DNA of 64,000 nt, from contig CAIQIA010000004.1 of assembly GCA_903871775.1 (NCBI GenBank), positions 1-64,000 of the forward strand, written 5' to 3'. This DNA comes from an uncultured cyanobacterium. Lineage in GTDB: Bacteria > Cyanobacteriota > Cyanobacteriia > PCC-6307 > Cyanobiaceae. The notes beneath the pieces were generated by a model. That model ran no database searches. It was not told the origin of the DNA and saw nothing but the letters and a program-made list of their open reading frames with translations. The position numbers and the translations under genes were made by a program. Shown here one piece after another: positions 50,847 to 60,973 of the stretch (its first letter is position 1; each line of letters starts with the position of its first letter).

Positions 50847-51771
50847 GATCGGTCAGCCCGGCCTGGCGCAGCAGCCCGAGGCTGCAGGTCCATAGCCGAC
50901 GGCACTGGTCGTCATCAAGGGCTGCGGCCGCCGGAGGCGCTTCGGTGGGCCAGCCGCGCAGGCCCCCCAGCCCATCGGGGGCGTAGTGCCCCCCGCCGCG
51001 GGCCGCCGGCGCCGTGGCCGCATACAACTGCGGCAGGGCACCGGCGGCGGCCGACTGGGCCAGGGGGGCCAGCAACCCGACCAGCCGGGGTTCGAGCCAG
51101 TTGCCGCTGGCCGCCGCCGAGGCCACCTGCAGGTTGGTGCGGGCCACGCCGGGGTGGGCGGCGAGGGAGAGCAGCGGCGAGCCCTCGGCCGCGAGACGGC
51201 GCTGCAGCTCGAGGGCCATCATCACGTTGGCCAGCTTGCTCTGGCCGTAGGCCCGCCAGCGGTCGTAACGGCGTTCCCCCTGCAGATCATCGAACGCCAT
51301 GCGGCCGAAGTACTGGGCGCCGGAGGTGACGGTGACCACCCGGGCGCCGGAACGCCCCCGCAGCAACGGCAGCAGCAGCAGCGTCAGGGCCAGGTGACCG
51401 AGGTGGTTGGTGCCGAACTGCCGCTCGAACCCGTCGCGGGTGAGCTGACGCGGCAGGGCCATCACGCCGGCGTTGTTGATCAGCAGATCGAGCCGGCCGT
51501 GGTCGTCGGCCAGGGTGCGGGCGGCCGCCGCCACCGATCCCAGATCGGCCAGGTCAAGGGGCAGCACCGCCAGGGTGCCAGGGGGGTCGCCGTCCGCCAG
51601 CAGTTCAGCGCGGGCGGCATCGGCCCGCCGGGCGTCGCGGCAGCCCAGCAGCACCGTGGCGCCGCGGCGCAGCAGGGCCCGGGCCGTCTCGAGGCCCAGG
51701 CCACTGGTGGCTCCGGTGACCAGGGCCAGGCGACCGCCCTGGTCGGGGATGTCAGCAACGGTCCAGACCAT
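50791..51771 (-). CDS. Short-chain dehydrogenase/reductase (SDR), light-dependent reductase-like
   Basis: 326 residues with the SDR pattern: GATSGLGLETARALL (cofactor loop TGxxxGxG), LLINNAGVM, VTSGAQYFG, and the catalytic YGQSK. The overall order and the long C-terminal region resemble the retinol-dehydrogenase/protochlorophyllide-reductase-like branch, but the substrate is unknown. The reading frame starts at a good ATG. It lies 4 bases after the small hypothetical gene on the same strand. Confidence 0.88.
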   Translation of the reverse strand: MVWTVADIPDQGGRLALVTGATSGLGLETARALLRRGATVLLGCRDARRADAARAELLADGDPPGTLAVLPLDLADLGSVAAAARTLADDHGRLDLLINNAGVMALPRQLTRDGFERQFGTNHLGHLALTLLLLPLLRGRSGARVVTVTSGAQYFGRMAFDDLQGERRYDRWRAYGQSKLANVMMALELQRRLAAEGSPLLSLAAHPGVARTNLQVASAAASGNWLEPRLVGLLAPLAQSAAAGALPQLYAATAPAARGGGHYAPDGLGGLRGWPTEAPPAAAALDDDQCRRLWTCSLGLLRQAGLTDLSGPEPAPETPGADGSRA

Positions 51772-51775
51772 CGGG

Positions 51776-52147
51776 TCAGCGTCCCCCGCGGATCAGGGGG
51801 CCGTCGAGGTCGCTGCGGCGGACGACGGTCAGGCCGGGCCAGCGCCCCTGCAGGCTGGCGATCAGGTCAGCGAAAGCCTGGCGGGTGTAGCCCGCACCGC
51901 CGGCCATCGATTCGGCGCTGGTGAGGGAGACCTCGAGGCCATCGCCGCTGTCGTTGAGGTGTTCGATCACCACCAGCCGCAGGGCCGGCAGGCGGATGTC
52001 GCCACTGCGCACGGCCTCCAGGCAGGGTCCGCGGGGAACCCCGACGGCCACGAACCCGAGGGGTTCGACGGTGCTGGCCACGGGCGCACACCAGACGCGA
52101 CCGAGGCTGCCGTCGCCGAGGCTCAGAATCGCGTCGAACCGGGCCAT
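51776..52147 (-). CDS. Conserved hypothetical protein
   Basis: 123 residues from ATG 52147 (a TTG 15 bases upstream is another option). The sequence MARFDAILSLGDGSLGRVW ... LVVIEHLNDSGDGLEVSLTSAESMAGGAGYTRQAF looks like a compact soluble domain, but no family is recognised. It is probably co-transcribed with the SDR gene that follows after 4 bases and is divergent from the DUF393 gene. Confidence 0.65.
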   Translation of the reverse strand: MARFDAILSLGDGSLGRVWCAPVASTVEPLGFVAVGVPRGPCLEAVRSGDIRLPALRLVVIEHLNDSGDGLEVSLTSAESMAGGAGYTRQAFADLIASLQGRWPGLTVVRRSDLDGPLIRGGR

Positions 52148-52202
52148 CGCCGCCGGCGACAAGGTGCATCAATCCTGGCGCGCCTTGGTTAACGTCGCCG
52201 CC

Positions 52203-52616
52203 ATGGCCGAACTGACGCTGCTCTACGACGGGGGTTGTCCCCTCTGCCGCCGCGAGGTGGAGACCCTGGGCCGCCGCGATCGGCGGCTGCATGGCGACAG
52301 GCCCCGCCTCGCCTTCACCGACATTGACCGACCCGATTACGACCCGGCAGACCATGCCGGCATCAGCTACCGGCAGGCCATGGGGCGCATCCATGGCATC
52401 ACCGCCGATGGCCGGGTGCTGCGCGACCTGGCGGTGTTCCGCCACGCCTATGCGCTGGTGGGGCTGGGCTGGATCCACGCCGCCACCCGCTGGCCCCTGG
52501 TCGGCCCCCTGGCCGACGGCCTCTATGGCCTCTGGGCCGGCCAGCGCCTGCGGGTCACCGGCCGTGGCGACCTCGACAGCCTCTGTGCCGCCCGTGCCGA
52601 CACCGCTCGACCGTGA
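52203..52616 (+). CDS. DUF393 (DCC) thiol-disulfide oxidoreductase-like protein
   Basis: 137 residues with the family signature LLYDGGCPLCRREVETL, a CxxC site at about residues 13-16 in a thioredoxin-like arrangement, followed by DIDRPDY and a helical C-terminus (YALVGLGWIHAATRWP). Members are named for the DxxCxxC motif; biochemical roles are unknown. The stop overlaps the GTG start of the first crcB gene. Confidence 0.9.
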   Translation: MAELTLLYDGGCPLCRREVETLGRRDRRLHGDRPRLAFTDIDRPDYDPADHAGISYRQAMGRIHGITADGRVLRDLAVFRHAYALVGLGWIHAATRWPLVGPLADGLYGLWAGQRLRVTGRGDLDSLCAARADTARP

Positions 52617-52996
52617 GCGGCGGCGCCCACGAAGCCTGGCTGGTGGCCGCCGGGGCGGTGCCCGGAGCCTGGCTGCGGTTCCGGCTCGTCAACGGGCTGG
52701 CGCCACGGCTGCCCCGGCGCCACTGGGGCACGGTGATGGTGAACCTGTCCGCCTGCCTGGCCCTGGGGCTGGTGGTGGCCAGGGTGCCGGCGACCGTGGG
52801 CCAGGGCCGGTCGCTGCTGCTGCTGCTGGCCACCGGATTCCTGGGCAGCTACAGCACCTTGTCGACCCTCTGCGCTGAACTCTGGACCGAGCTGGCAGAT
52901 CGGCGGCTACCGGAGGCGGCACGGCTGGCGCTGGTGTCGGTGGTGGGCGGTCTGCTGGCCGTGATGGTGGGGCTACGGCTCGGCGGCGGCCGATGA
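52613..52996 (+). CDS. crcB: CrcB/Fluc-type fluoride channel, subunit 1
   Basis: 127 residues with four membrane helices. Conserved Fluc features: GAVPGAWLRFRL near the start, the N-V-N-like VMVNLSACLALGLVV, and the central GFLGSYSTLSTLCAELW (GFxGxxTTFS-like loop). Fluc channels expel fluoride. Genes in pairs encode the two halves of a heterodimer. The start GTG overlaps the DUF393 stop and the end overlaps the second crcB gene by four bases. Confidence 0.88.
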   Translation: MSGGAHEAWLVAAGAVPGAWLRFRLVNGLAPRLPRRHWGTVMVNLSACLALGLVVARVPATVGQGRSLLLLLATGFLGSYSTLSTLCAELWTELADRRLPEAARLALVSVVGGLLAVMVGLRLGGGR

Positions 52997-53400
52997 ACGG
53001 CGGCCTGAGGCGCGAGTTGCGCGATCTGGCCCTGGTGGCGCTCGGGGCCGTCCCCGGTGCCCTGCTGCGCTGGCGGCTCAGCGACAGCCTGGGCAGCACG
53101 GCCGCTGCCGCCGACGGCATCACCGTGGCCAACCTGCTGGGCTCCCTGGTGCTGGGGCTGCTGCTGGCCCAGCCCGGACCCGGCGGAAGGCGGATGCTGG
53201 CACTGGGCATCGGCTTCTGCGGCTCCCTCACCACTTTCTCGAGCTGGATGCTGCAACTGGCCGACACCCTGCAGGCCGGTCGGCCGCTGGCGGGGCTCTG
53301 GGTGCTGGTGATCGGCCTGGCGGGTGGGGTGGCGATGGTGGCCCTCGGCCATCGCATCGGCACGGCGCTGCGGCGGCGACAGCGACGGCGAGACCGTTGA
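52993..53400 (+). CDS. crcB: CrcB/Fluc-type fluoride channel, subunit 2
   Basis: 135 residues with the same features in cleaner form: GAVPGALLRWRLSD, VANLLGSLVLGLLLA (asparagine of the pore), and GFCGSLTTFSSWMLQ (the fluoride-track motif). Together with the preceding gene it probably forms a two-subunit antiparallel channel. No fluoride riboswitch was recognised upstream. It ends 14 bases from the stop of the convergent TIGR03032 gene. Confidence 0.92.
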   Translation: MNGGLRRELRDLALVALGAVPGALLRWRLSDSLGSTAAAADGITVANLLGSLVLGLLLAQPGPGGRRMLALGIGFCGSLTTFSSWMLQLADTLQAGRPLAGLWVLVIGLAGGVAMVALGHRIGTALRRRQRRRDR

Positions 53401-53414
53401 TCGCCGCAGGCCGC

Positions 53415-54554
53415 TCAGGCGGGGGGAGGGGGCACCATCCAGACGGTCTGGCTGGCGTCGGCATCGTTGTCGGGTCCCACCAGCACCGGATGGCGGTATC
53501 CCGGCAGGGCCAGCACAGCGAAGATCTCCTCGACGCCGGAGCGGAACCAGAGGTGGGCCACGGTGGCGCCGCTGGCGAGATCGACCACCGCCAGGCCGCA
53601 CTGCAGGGCCTGATCGCCCTGCTGCAGCGGCAGGCCACCGAAGACCGCGCTCTCGCGGATGCGCGACAGCCCGACGAAGGCATGGCCGGCAAAGCAGTCG
53701 AGGCCGCGGGTGAACCCCGGCAGCTGGGCGATGACGGTCGGCCGGCCGCTGGCGGGGTCGAAGCGCAGCAGCTGTCCGCGGCCTGAGTCGAGCAGATGCA
53801 GCACGCCGCGGTACAGCCGGGGGGAATGGGGCATGGCCAGACCCCGCAGCACCACCTCGCCGCTGGGCACCTGCAGCAGGCAGCCGCCGCCGAGCCGGTC
53901 ATCGCGCCAGCCCTGGTCGCGGTCGCTCTCCGCCAGGGCCGTCGCCCAGAGCGGGCCGGAGCCGTCCTCGGCGAGGGCCACACCATTGAGATGGCAGCGG
54001 TCCTCGGGCACCCAGCCCGAGATGAAGGGCGGGATCCAGCGGGGCACGAAGCTCCAGGGCGCCTCGATGGTCACGAGCCCGTTGAAGAGGGTGTTGACCA
54101 GCCACAGCCGGGCACCATCCCAGGCCAGGTCGTGGCCGAGCAGCGGACCGCTGTGGTGGCAGGTGCGGGCCAGCAGGGCGATGTCGTGCTCCCTCTCCGG
54201 CGCGAGGCGGGGGGCGATCTCACGGTTGGCGGGCAGGCTCCAGATGCTCTGACGGCAGGCGACGGCAACGCCATCGGCGGTGCGCGCCAGACCCATGGGC
54301 TGGTCGAAGCGGCTGAAGCCGAGCCGCAGGGAACCCCCACGGGAGCCCAGGCTCACCACCTGGCCGGCCTGGTACGTCGAGAGAAGCAGGGACAGACCCA
54401 GACGGTCGAGCAGGTCGGGCAGACCAGTGGAGTGGTCGTAATCGACGCTGACCCCTGCAGGGGGGGAAAGAATGTCGGTGGGAGTCAGAGGGCCCGATGG
54501 CGCGCCTGATTCAGATAGCTCATGTCCCGGCCGTCCGCCATGACAAAACGCCAA
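53415..54554 (-). CDS. TIGR03032 family beta-propeller-like protein
   Basis: The protein has the TIGR03032 landmarks LLLSTYQAGQVVSLG, FDQPMGLARTADGVAVAC, LLGHDLAWDGARLWLVNT, RCHLNGVALAEDG and LPGFTRGLDCFAGHAFVG, consistent with a repeat-built propeller of unknown function. The start is uncertain: the frame is open far upstream, and no ATG or GTG precedes the conserved part. TTG 54554 gives 379 residues and overlaps the small ORF at 54485-54586 in another frame. It may depend on that small ORF for translation. Confidence 0.8.
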   Translation of the reverse strand: MAFCHGGRPGHELSESGAPSGPLTPTDILSPPAGVSVDYDHSTGLPDLLDRLGLSLLLSTYQAGQVVSLGSRGGSLRLGFSRFDQPMGLARTADGVAVACRQSIWSLPANREIAPRLAPEREHDIALLARTCHHSGPLLGHDLAWDGARLWLVNTLFNGLVTIEAPWSFVPRWIPPFISGWVPEDRCHLNGVALAEDGSGPLWATALAESDRDQGWRDDRLGGGCLLQVPSGEVVLRGLAMPHSPRLYRGVLHLLDSGRGQLLRFDPASGRPTVIAQLPGFTRGLDCFAGHAFVGLSRIRESAVFGGLPLQQGDQALQCGLAVVDLASGATVAHLWFRSGVEEIFAVLALPGYRHPVLVGPDNDADASQTVWMVPPPPA

Positions 54555-54586
54555 CCTAGGCGCAGGGCCCGTAGCAGTGTCGTCAT
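54485..54586 (-). CDS. Possible 33-residue small protein with strong ribosome-binding site
   Basis: A 33-codon frame from ATG 54586 encodes MTTLLRALRLGWRFVMAD then GRDMSYLNQARHRAL. It is preceded by AGGAGGAG nine bases before the ATG, one of the clearest Shine-Dalgarno sequences in the window. It ends just before the conserved part of the TIGR03032 protein and overlaps that gene's likely start in another frame. It could be a small protein, a leader peptide coupling translation of the downstream gene, or the remains of an N-terminus split by a frameshift. No family is recognised. Confidence 0.45.
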   Translation of the reverse strand: MTTLLRALRLGWRFVMADGRDMSYLNQARHRAL

Positions 54587-54761
54587 CAAGGTCGTCTCCT
54601 CCTGGCGTGGGTCGCTGACGTTGCCGTTGCATCGTTCTTGACCATTGTGCGGCGGGACGGCCGACCTGGAGTGCTGTGCGACACATTTTCAGCGTGTTGG
54701 TCGCCACAGAAGGGCGCCGTAGGGCCGCCGCCGATGATGAACGTTGAAATGCCCAGCCCCC

Positions 54762-55019
54762 ATGGCCGCCCAGCGAGACCGCGCCTACCTGGCGACCTGT
54801 GCCCGCCTGGCGAGCGTGCTGCAGCTCAGCAGTGCCACCGCCCGGTTGCGGGTCGAACAGTTGGCGGCCCGGGAGGGTGTGCGGGATCCCGCCGGTCGCC
54901 AGGCCATCGCCGAGCGGCTGCTGGCGATGGCGGAAGCCGAGGACGGAGCCACGGCACGGCTGCTGGAGGCCCAGCTGCGTCCGCTGGAGCATGAGAGCGG
55001 CTTCCTCGACGAGGACTGA
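54762..55019 (+). CDS. Conserved hypothetical cyanobacterial protein
   Basis: 85 residues from ATG 54762. It is helical and alanine/arginine-rich: RAYLATCARLASVLQLSSA, LAAREGVRDPAGRQAIAER, ending in HESGFLDED. It looks like a small soluble protein, with no recognised domain. It lies 13 bases before the PAP/fibrillin gene and probably heads that transcript. Confidence 0.65.
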   Translation: MAAQRDRAYLATCARLASVLQLSSATARLRVEQLAAREGVRDPAGRQAIAERLLAMAEAEDGATARLLEAQLRPLEHESGFLDED

Positions 55020-55032
55020 CGGGCACCGGACG

Positions 55033-55611
55033 ATGGATCCACCCTCTGAACCACGGCACGACGCGCTGGTGGCTCTGCTGCAGCAGGCCCGACCGGCCCC
55101 TGGCGCCGTGCTGCCCCTGATCGAAGAGGTCGAGGCCCTCACCCCCTGCGACCTGAGCCGCCCCCGGGATCTGGAGCAGCTCACGGGGGTCTGGGAGCTG
55201 CGCTGGAGCAGTGGTCGCCAGGCGTACCTGCAGCCGCAGCCCTGGCTCGAGAACCTGCAGGTGCTGCGGCCGTCGGTGGGGGCGGGCCTCAACCTGCTGC
55301 GGGGTCGGGGGCCGCTGGTCGCCTTCGGGGGTGTGGCGGTCGAGGCCGCCCTCACCCTCGAGCCCCCCCGCAGGGTGCAGGTGCGCTTCCGCCGCGGCGG
55401 CTGGATCGGTCCGGCGGTCGGTCCGCTGCAGGCCCGCCTGCTCACGGCGGTGCAGCAGTCGTTTCCCGCCTGGCTCGACATCACGGTGGTCAGCGACCAG
55501 CTGCGCCTCTGCCGCGGCAACACCGGCACCGTCTTTGCCTTGCTGCGACGGCAGGACCTGAATCCCGCGGAGCTGCTGCCGGACCCTGGCGAAACCGGCC
55601 CAGCGCCATAG
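55033..55611 (+). CDS. PAP/fibrillin family protein
   Basis: 192 residues. The core LTGVWELRWSSGRQAYLQPQ and VVSDQLRLCRGNTGTVFALLRR are the N- and C-terminal signatures of plastid-lipid-associated/fibrillin proteins, which bind lipids near thylakoids and plastoglobule-like bodies and help under light stress. The family is typical of cyanobacteria and plastids. It begins 13 bases after the preceding small gene. Confidence 0.9.
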   Translation: MDPPSEPRHDALVALLQQARPAPGAVLPLIEEVEALTPCDLSRPRDLEQLTGVWELRWSSGRQAYLQPQPWLENLQVLRPSVGAGLNLLRGRGPLVAFGGVAVEAALTLEPPRRVQVRFRRGGWIGPAVGPLQARLLTAVQQSFPAWLDITVVSDQLRLCRGNTGTVFALLRRQDLNPAELLPDPGETGPAP

Positions 55612-55639
55612 AACGGAACCAGCACGGGAGGCGGGCCCC

Positions 55640-55891
55640 ATGACCGACACCATCCGGGCGGGCAGCCGCTGCATCACCCTCACCGACCGCTGGGGTCATG
55701 ACCTGATGATCTGCGAACTGCCGCCCGACCTCAGCGACGACGAGGTGCGACGGCTGCACGGGCAGATCCTCGCCTGCTTCTCTGCAGATCTGGCAGCGGC
55801 GGGAACCCATCCAGGGCAAGGGCGGGTGCTGTCGTGGCCCGAGGTGGTGGAGCGGCTCGCGCAGCAACGGCGCCCCGGGGGCCCTGCCTAG
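55640..55891 (+). CDS. Small conserved protein, paralogue of the one at 61922-62164
   Basis: 83 residues: ITLTDRWGHDLMICELPPDL, then RLHGQILACFSADL and LSWPEVVERLAQQ. No known domain. The same pattern appears in the product of the gene at 61922-62164 (ITLTDRHGHALLICELP, RLHHQILVHF, LSWPEVVRRLEQ), so the two form a small paralogous family. The gene lies between PAP/fibrillin and a Rieske oxygenase gene, probably in the same transcript. Confidence 0.75.
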   Translation: MTDTIRAGSRCITLTDRWGHDLMICELPPDLSDDEVRRLHGQILACFSADLAAAGTHPGQGRVLSWPEVVERLAQQRRPGGPA

Positions 55892-55900
55892 GGTGGCGCC

Positions 55901-57214
55901 ATGACAGCCGCCGCCCCCACCAGCCCCTGGCGCGATCACTGGTACGCCGTGGCGGCCCTGGCAGACCTCGATCCGCGCCGTCCCCTGCCGTTCCGCCTGC
56001 TCGACGAACCGTTGGTGCTGTGGTTCGACCGCGACGGTGACCGCTGGCGGGCCTTCAGCGACCGTTGCCCCCACCGGCTGGTGCCCCTCTCGGAAGGGCG
56101 GCTGGACGGTGACGGTCATCTCGAATGTCCATACCACGGCTGGAGCTTCGATGGCGAAGGCCGCTGCCTCGCCATTCCCCAGCAGGAGCAGGGCCAGCGG
56201 CCCGGCGTGGGCAGCGCCTGCCGGTCCTGGGCCACCGCCACCGGCCAGGGCCTGCTGTTCGTGTTCGCCGGTGACCCTTCGCGGGCCCCGGAGGTGCCGC
56301 TGCCGCTGGTGCCGGTCCTCGACGAGGCGGGCTGGTTGGTGCAGGACACCTTCCGCGATCTGCCCTACGACGCCCTCACCCTGCTCGAGAACGTCCTCGA
56401 CGTGAGCCATGTGCCCTTCACCCACCACGCCACGGTCGGCAACCGCCAGACGGCCGGCCCGGTGAATCTCGAGCTGGTGCGGGCCGATGCCGGGGGGTTC
56501 GCCGGTCACTGGGCCCAGGGGCCCCGCCGGGGCACCCTCGGCCCCCAGGACACCACGTTTCTGGCGCCGGGCCTGCTGTGGCACGACCTCACGGCGCCGG
56601 GCTTCGCCCGCATCCTCACGGTGGTGTACGCGACGCCGATGGCCCGGGGGCGGGTGCGGCTGGTGGCCCGCTTCCCGTTCCGGTTCGACAAGCCGCTGCT
56701 GGCGCGGCTGTTCAACCTGACACCCCGCTGGCTGCGCCATCTGGGCAACAACGCGGTGCTCGAAGACGACCAGCTGTTCCTGCACCAGCAGGAACGGGAA
56801 CTGGACCGGCAAGGGGGCAGCGCCGAGCTGCTGCGGGCCTGCCATCTGCCGACGCCGGCCGACCGCTACGTGCAGGCCCTGCACCGCTGGGTGCTGGACC
56901 ACGGCGGTGTGCCCTTCCCCGGCCAGCCCCTGCCGCCATCGCTGGCCACCCCCGAGCTGCTGGAGCGTCTCCACAGCCACACCGACCAATGCCGCAGCTG
57001 TCGCACGGCCCTGCGGCGGCTGGAGCGGATCGAACGCTGGGGGCTGCCGCTGCTGCTGGTGCTGCTGATTCCAACGGCCTGGGCCGGTCCCACCGTCGCG
57101 GGAGCCGTGGGGCTGCTGCTGCTGCTGGCGGGCAGCCTCGGGCTGGTGCAGGTGCACCGCTGGGTGCGGGGCCTGCGCCAGGGCAGCCCGGTGCCGGCCC
57201 GCAACCGCCCGTGA
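55901..57214 (+). CDS. Rieske oxygenase of the PaO/Tic55 type
   Basis: 437 residues. The Rieske centre is CPHR (C56, H58) and CPYHGW (C76, H79), followed by the mononuclear iron region NVLDVSHVPFTHH. Near the C-terminus are a CxxC pair (TDQCRSC) and two membrane helices (LPLLLVLLIPTAWAGPTVAG, GLLLLLAGSLGLVQV), as in pheophorbide a oxygenase and Tic55 relatives. Such enzymes oxygenate chlorophyll breakdown products or related tetrapyrroles in membranes; the substrate here is unknown. It begins 9 bases after the upstream gene and overlaps the MscS gene by four. Confidence 0.9.
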   Translation: MTAAAPTSPWRDHWYAVAALADLDPRRPLPFRLLDEPLVLWFDRDGDRWRAFSDRCPHRLVPLSEGRLDGDGHLECPYHGWSFDGEGRCLAIPQQEQGQRPGVGSACRSWATATGQGLLFVFAGDPSRAPEVPLPLVPVLDEAGWLVQDTFRDLPYDALTLLENVLDVSHVPFTHHATVGNRQTAGPVNLELVRADAGGFAGHWAQGPRRGTLGPQDTTFLAPGLLWHDLTAPGFARILTVVYATPMARGRVRLVARFPFRFDKPLLARLFNLTPRWLRHLGNNAVLEDDQLFLHQQERELDRQGGSAELLRACHLPTPADRYVQALHRWVLDHGGVPFPGQPLPPSLATPELLERLHSHTDQCRSCRTALRRLERIERWGLPLLLVLLIPTAWAGPTVAGAVGLLLLLAGSLGLVQVHRWVRGLRQGSPVPARNRP

Positions 57215-58017
57215 CCGCGGCGCCGGTGTTGCCCCTCGACCGATTGCTCACGGCCGGCGGCCAGGTGCTGGTCATCGCCCTGCTGGTGCGGCTGGCCGAC
57301 CGCATGCTGCTCCGCCGCATCGGCCCGGCCCTGGCGCGGCTCGACCCCAACCAGGACCTCAGCCCCCTGACCTGGCTCGAACCAATCCTGCGCGGACTGC
57401 TGTGGGTGCTGGGTCTGCTCACCTGGCTGCAGCTGCAGGGGCTTCCCTTCTCGACGCTGCTGGGGGCCCTGGCCGGGGCGGGCATCGGCCTGGGCTTCGC
57501 CCTGCAGGGTCCGGCCCGGGATCTGATCAACACCCTCACCCTGCTGATCGACCGCCCCTTCGCCATCGGCGACCGCCTGCGGCTGGAGGAAGGGGCCGTG
57601 GTGGTCGAGGGACGGGTGGAGCGCCTGGGGCTGCGCTGCACCGAACTGCGGGCCCCCGACGGTAGCCTGGTGATGGTGCCCCACGCCACGCTGCTGCAAC
57701 GGCCCCTGCGGCGCCGGGCGGCCGGCGAGGCCCCCCGGCTCACCCTCCCCCTGCATCTGGACGGGGCGATCGACCCCGACCAGCTGGCGGCGGTGCCCCG
57801 GATCCTGGCCGAGGCCCTGGCGCCGTTGGCTGATCTGCAACTGGAGAGCTGCCGACTGGTGGCCCTCGACCGGGAGCGCTGCCGCTTTGAGCTGGTGCTG
57901 CAGCTGCCGGATGAGGCGTCAACGGTTCCCGATGAGGCGCGCCATCGCGCCCTGCTGACCGTGGCGCGGGAGCTGCGCCGCCACGGCATCCCCCTGGCTC
58001 CGCCGGCAACTCCCTGA
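57211..58017 (+). CDS. MscS family mechanosensitive ion channel
   Basis: 268 residues from GTG 57211. Two to three N-terminal membrane helices (LLTAGGQVLVIALLVRLAD, PILRGLLWVLGLLTWLQL) and the pore helix LLGALAGAGIGLGFALQGPARDLINTL are typical of MscS, followed by the beta domain (IDRPFAIGDRLRLEEGAVVVEG, RAPDGSLVMVPHATLLQ) in place of the usual iPN. It opens under membrane tension to release osmolytes. It is short because only one helix pair precedes the pore. It overlaps the Rieske gene by four bases. Confidence 0.92.
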   Translation: MTAAPVLPLDRLLTAGGQVLVIALLVRLADRMLLRRIGPALARLDPNQDLSPLTWLEPILRGLLWVLGLLTWLQLQGLPFSTLLGALAGAGIGLGFALQGPARDLINTLTLLIDRPFAIGDRLRLEEGAVVVEGRVERLGLRCTELRAPDGSLVMVPHATLLQRPLRRRAAGEAPRLTLPLHLDGAIDPDQLAAVPRILAEALAPLADLQLESCRLVALDRERCRFELVLQLPDEASTVPDEARHRALLTVARELRRHGIPLAPPATP

Positions 58018-58045
58018 ACCAGTACAGACGCACTATCGTGGAGGC

Positions 58046-58270
58046 ATGGTGACGTTCCTCCCCCAGCGGCCCCCGTGGCGGCGCTGCCTCTACTGCCGCC
58101 ATTTCGACTTCTGGGAGGGTCCCCTGGGGCGTTGTGGCCTCCACGGCGTGGTGCTGCCGCTCGAGGTCACCCTCGGCCGCCGCTGCGCGGACTGGCAGGC
58201 GGGCGCCACCGCCCAGCGGCGCTGGAGCTGCTGCAGCCCCCTCGACGAGGACCGAGGCGACGACGGCTGA
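58046..58270 (+). CDS. Small cysteine-rich conserved protein
   Basis: 74 residues: WRRCLYCRHFDFWEGPLGRCGLHG, GRRCADW, RWSCCSPL. Seven cysteines and several histidines suggest metal binding, but no family is recognised. It starts 29 bases after the MscS stop, with GGAGG upstream of the ATG. A TATCGT box at about 58033-58038 may mark its own promoter. Confidence 0.7.
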   Translation: MVTFLPQRPPWRRCLYCRHFDFWEGPLGRCGLHGVVLPLEVTLGRRCADWQAGATAQRRWSCCSPLDEDRGDDG

Positions 58271-58319
58271 TGCGCGGCAAGATCTTGTCGCCCGCCCGCG
58301 GGGGCGTCATCCTGCCCCC

Positions 58320-58577
58320 ATGCAGGACCTGCAACCCTGGGGCCACGAGATTCTGATCCTCCGGCCCCGGGGCCTGGAGGGCATGGAAGGGGCTGTCGAA
58401 GCCCTGCAGGGCCACCAGTCGGTGGTGGTTGATCTGGGGGCGCTCGATGCCGACCAGGCCCAGCGCTACGCCGACTTCGTGGCAGGGGGCACCGCCGCCC
58501 TGGACGGCCAGGCGGTGCGGGTGAGCGAACGGGTCTTCGTGTTCGTGCCGGTGTCGGTGCACCTGCGCGAGATCTGA
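58320..58577 (+). CDS. SepF-like domain protein (short paralogue)
   Basis: 85 residues: ILILRPRGLEGMEGAVEALQ then VVVDLGALDADQAQRYADFVAGGTAALDG and VRVSERVFVFVP. This is the conserved SepF core that binds FtsZ and polymerises at division sites, but without the N-terminal amphipathic helix and linker of full SepF (about 150-200 residues in cyanobacteria). It may be a second, domain-only SepF with a modified role. It precedes glnN by 117 bases. Confidence 0.8.
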   Translation: MQDLQPWGHEILILRPRGLEGMEGAVEALQGHQSVVVDLGALDADQAQRYADFVAGGTAALDGQAVRVSERVFVFVPVSVHLREI

Positions 58578-58587
58578 CGCCTGAAAA

Positions 58588-58611
58588 AGGTTCGGCACTA
58601 TACACGAACCT
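58588..58611. promoter_or_regulatory. Inverted repeat and possible promoter upstream of glnN
   Basis: AGGTTCG (58588-58594) and CGAACCT (58605-58611) form a perfect 7-bp inverted repeat with a 10-base spacer GCACTATACA, whose TATACA looks like a -10 core. It could be an operator for a regulator of glnN or a hairpin. No NtcA-type GTA-N8-TAC site was seen in this gap. Confidence 0.35.
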
Positions 58612-58694
58612 GCCCACTTCCATCTGTTGAACAGCAACGGCAACCCAGCCAGCCGATCCATAGGATCCGGAATATCCCGTCCCCCGGCCGCCGC

Positions 58695-60863
<2,169 letters not shown>

Positions 60864-60973
60864 AGCCCACCTGAGCGGTCAAGCCGGCCTGTGCCGGAGA
60901 GATCGTGAAAGAACGGCCAGGGACGATCGGAGGCATCAGTCTGTTGACGGTCCGTCCCCCTGCCGTGGTCACG

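Noticed and set aside
52440-52613. Fluoride riboswitch before the crcB pair
   Set aside because: The crcB genes overlap the DUF393 gene, leaving no leader, and no crcB-motif core was recognised.
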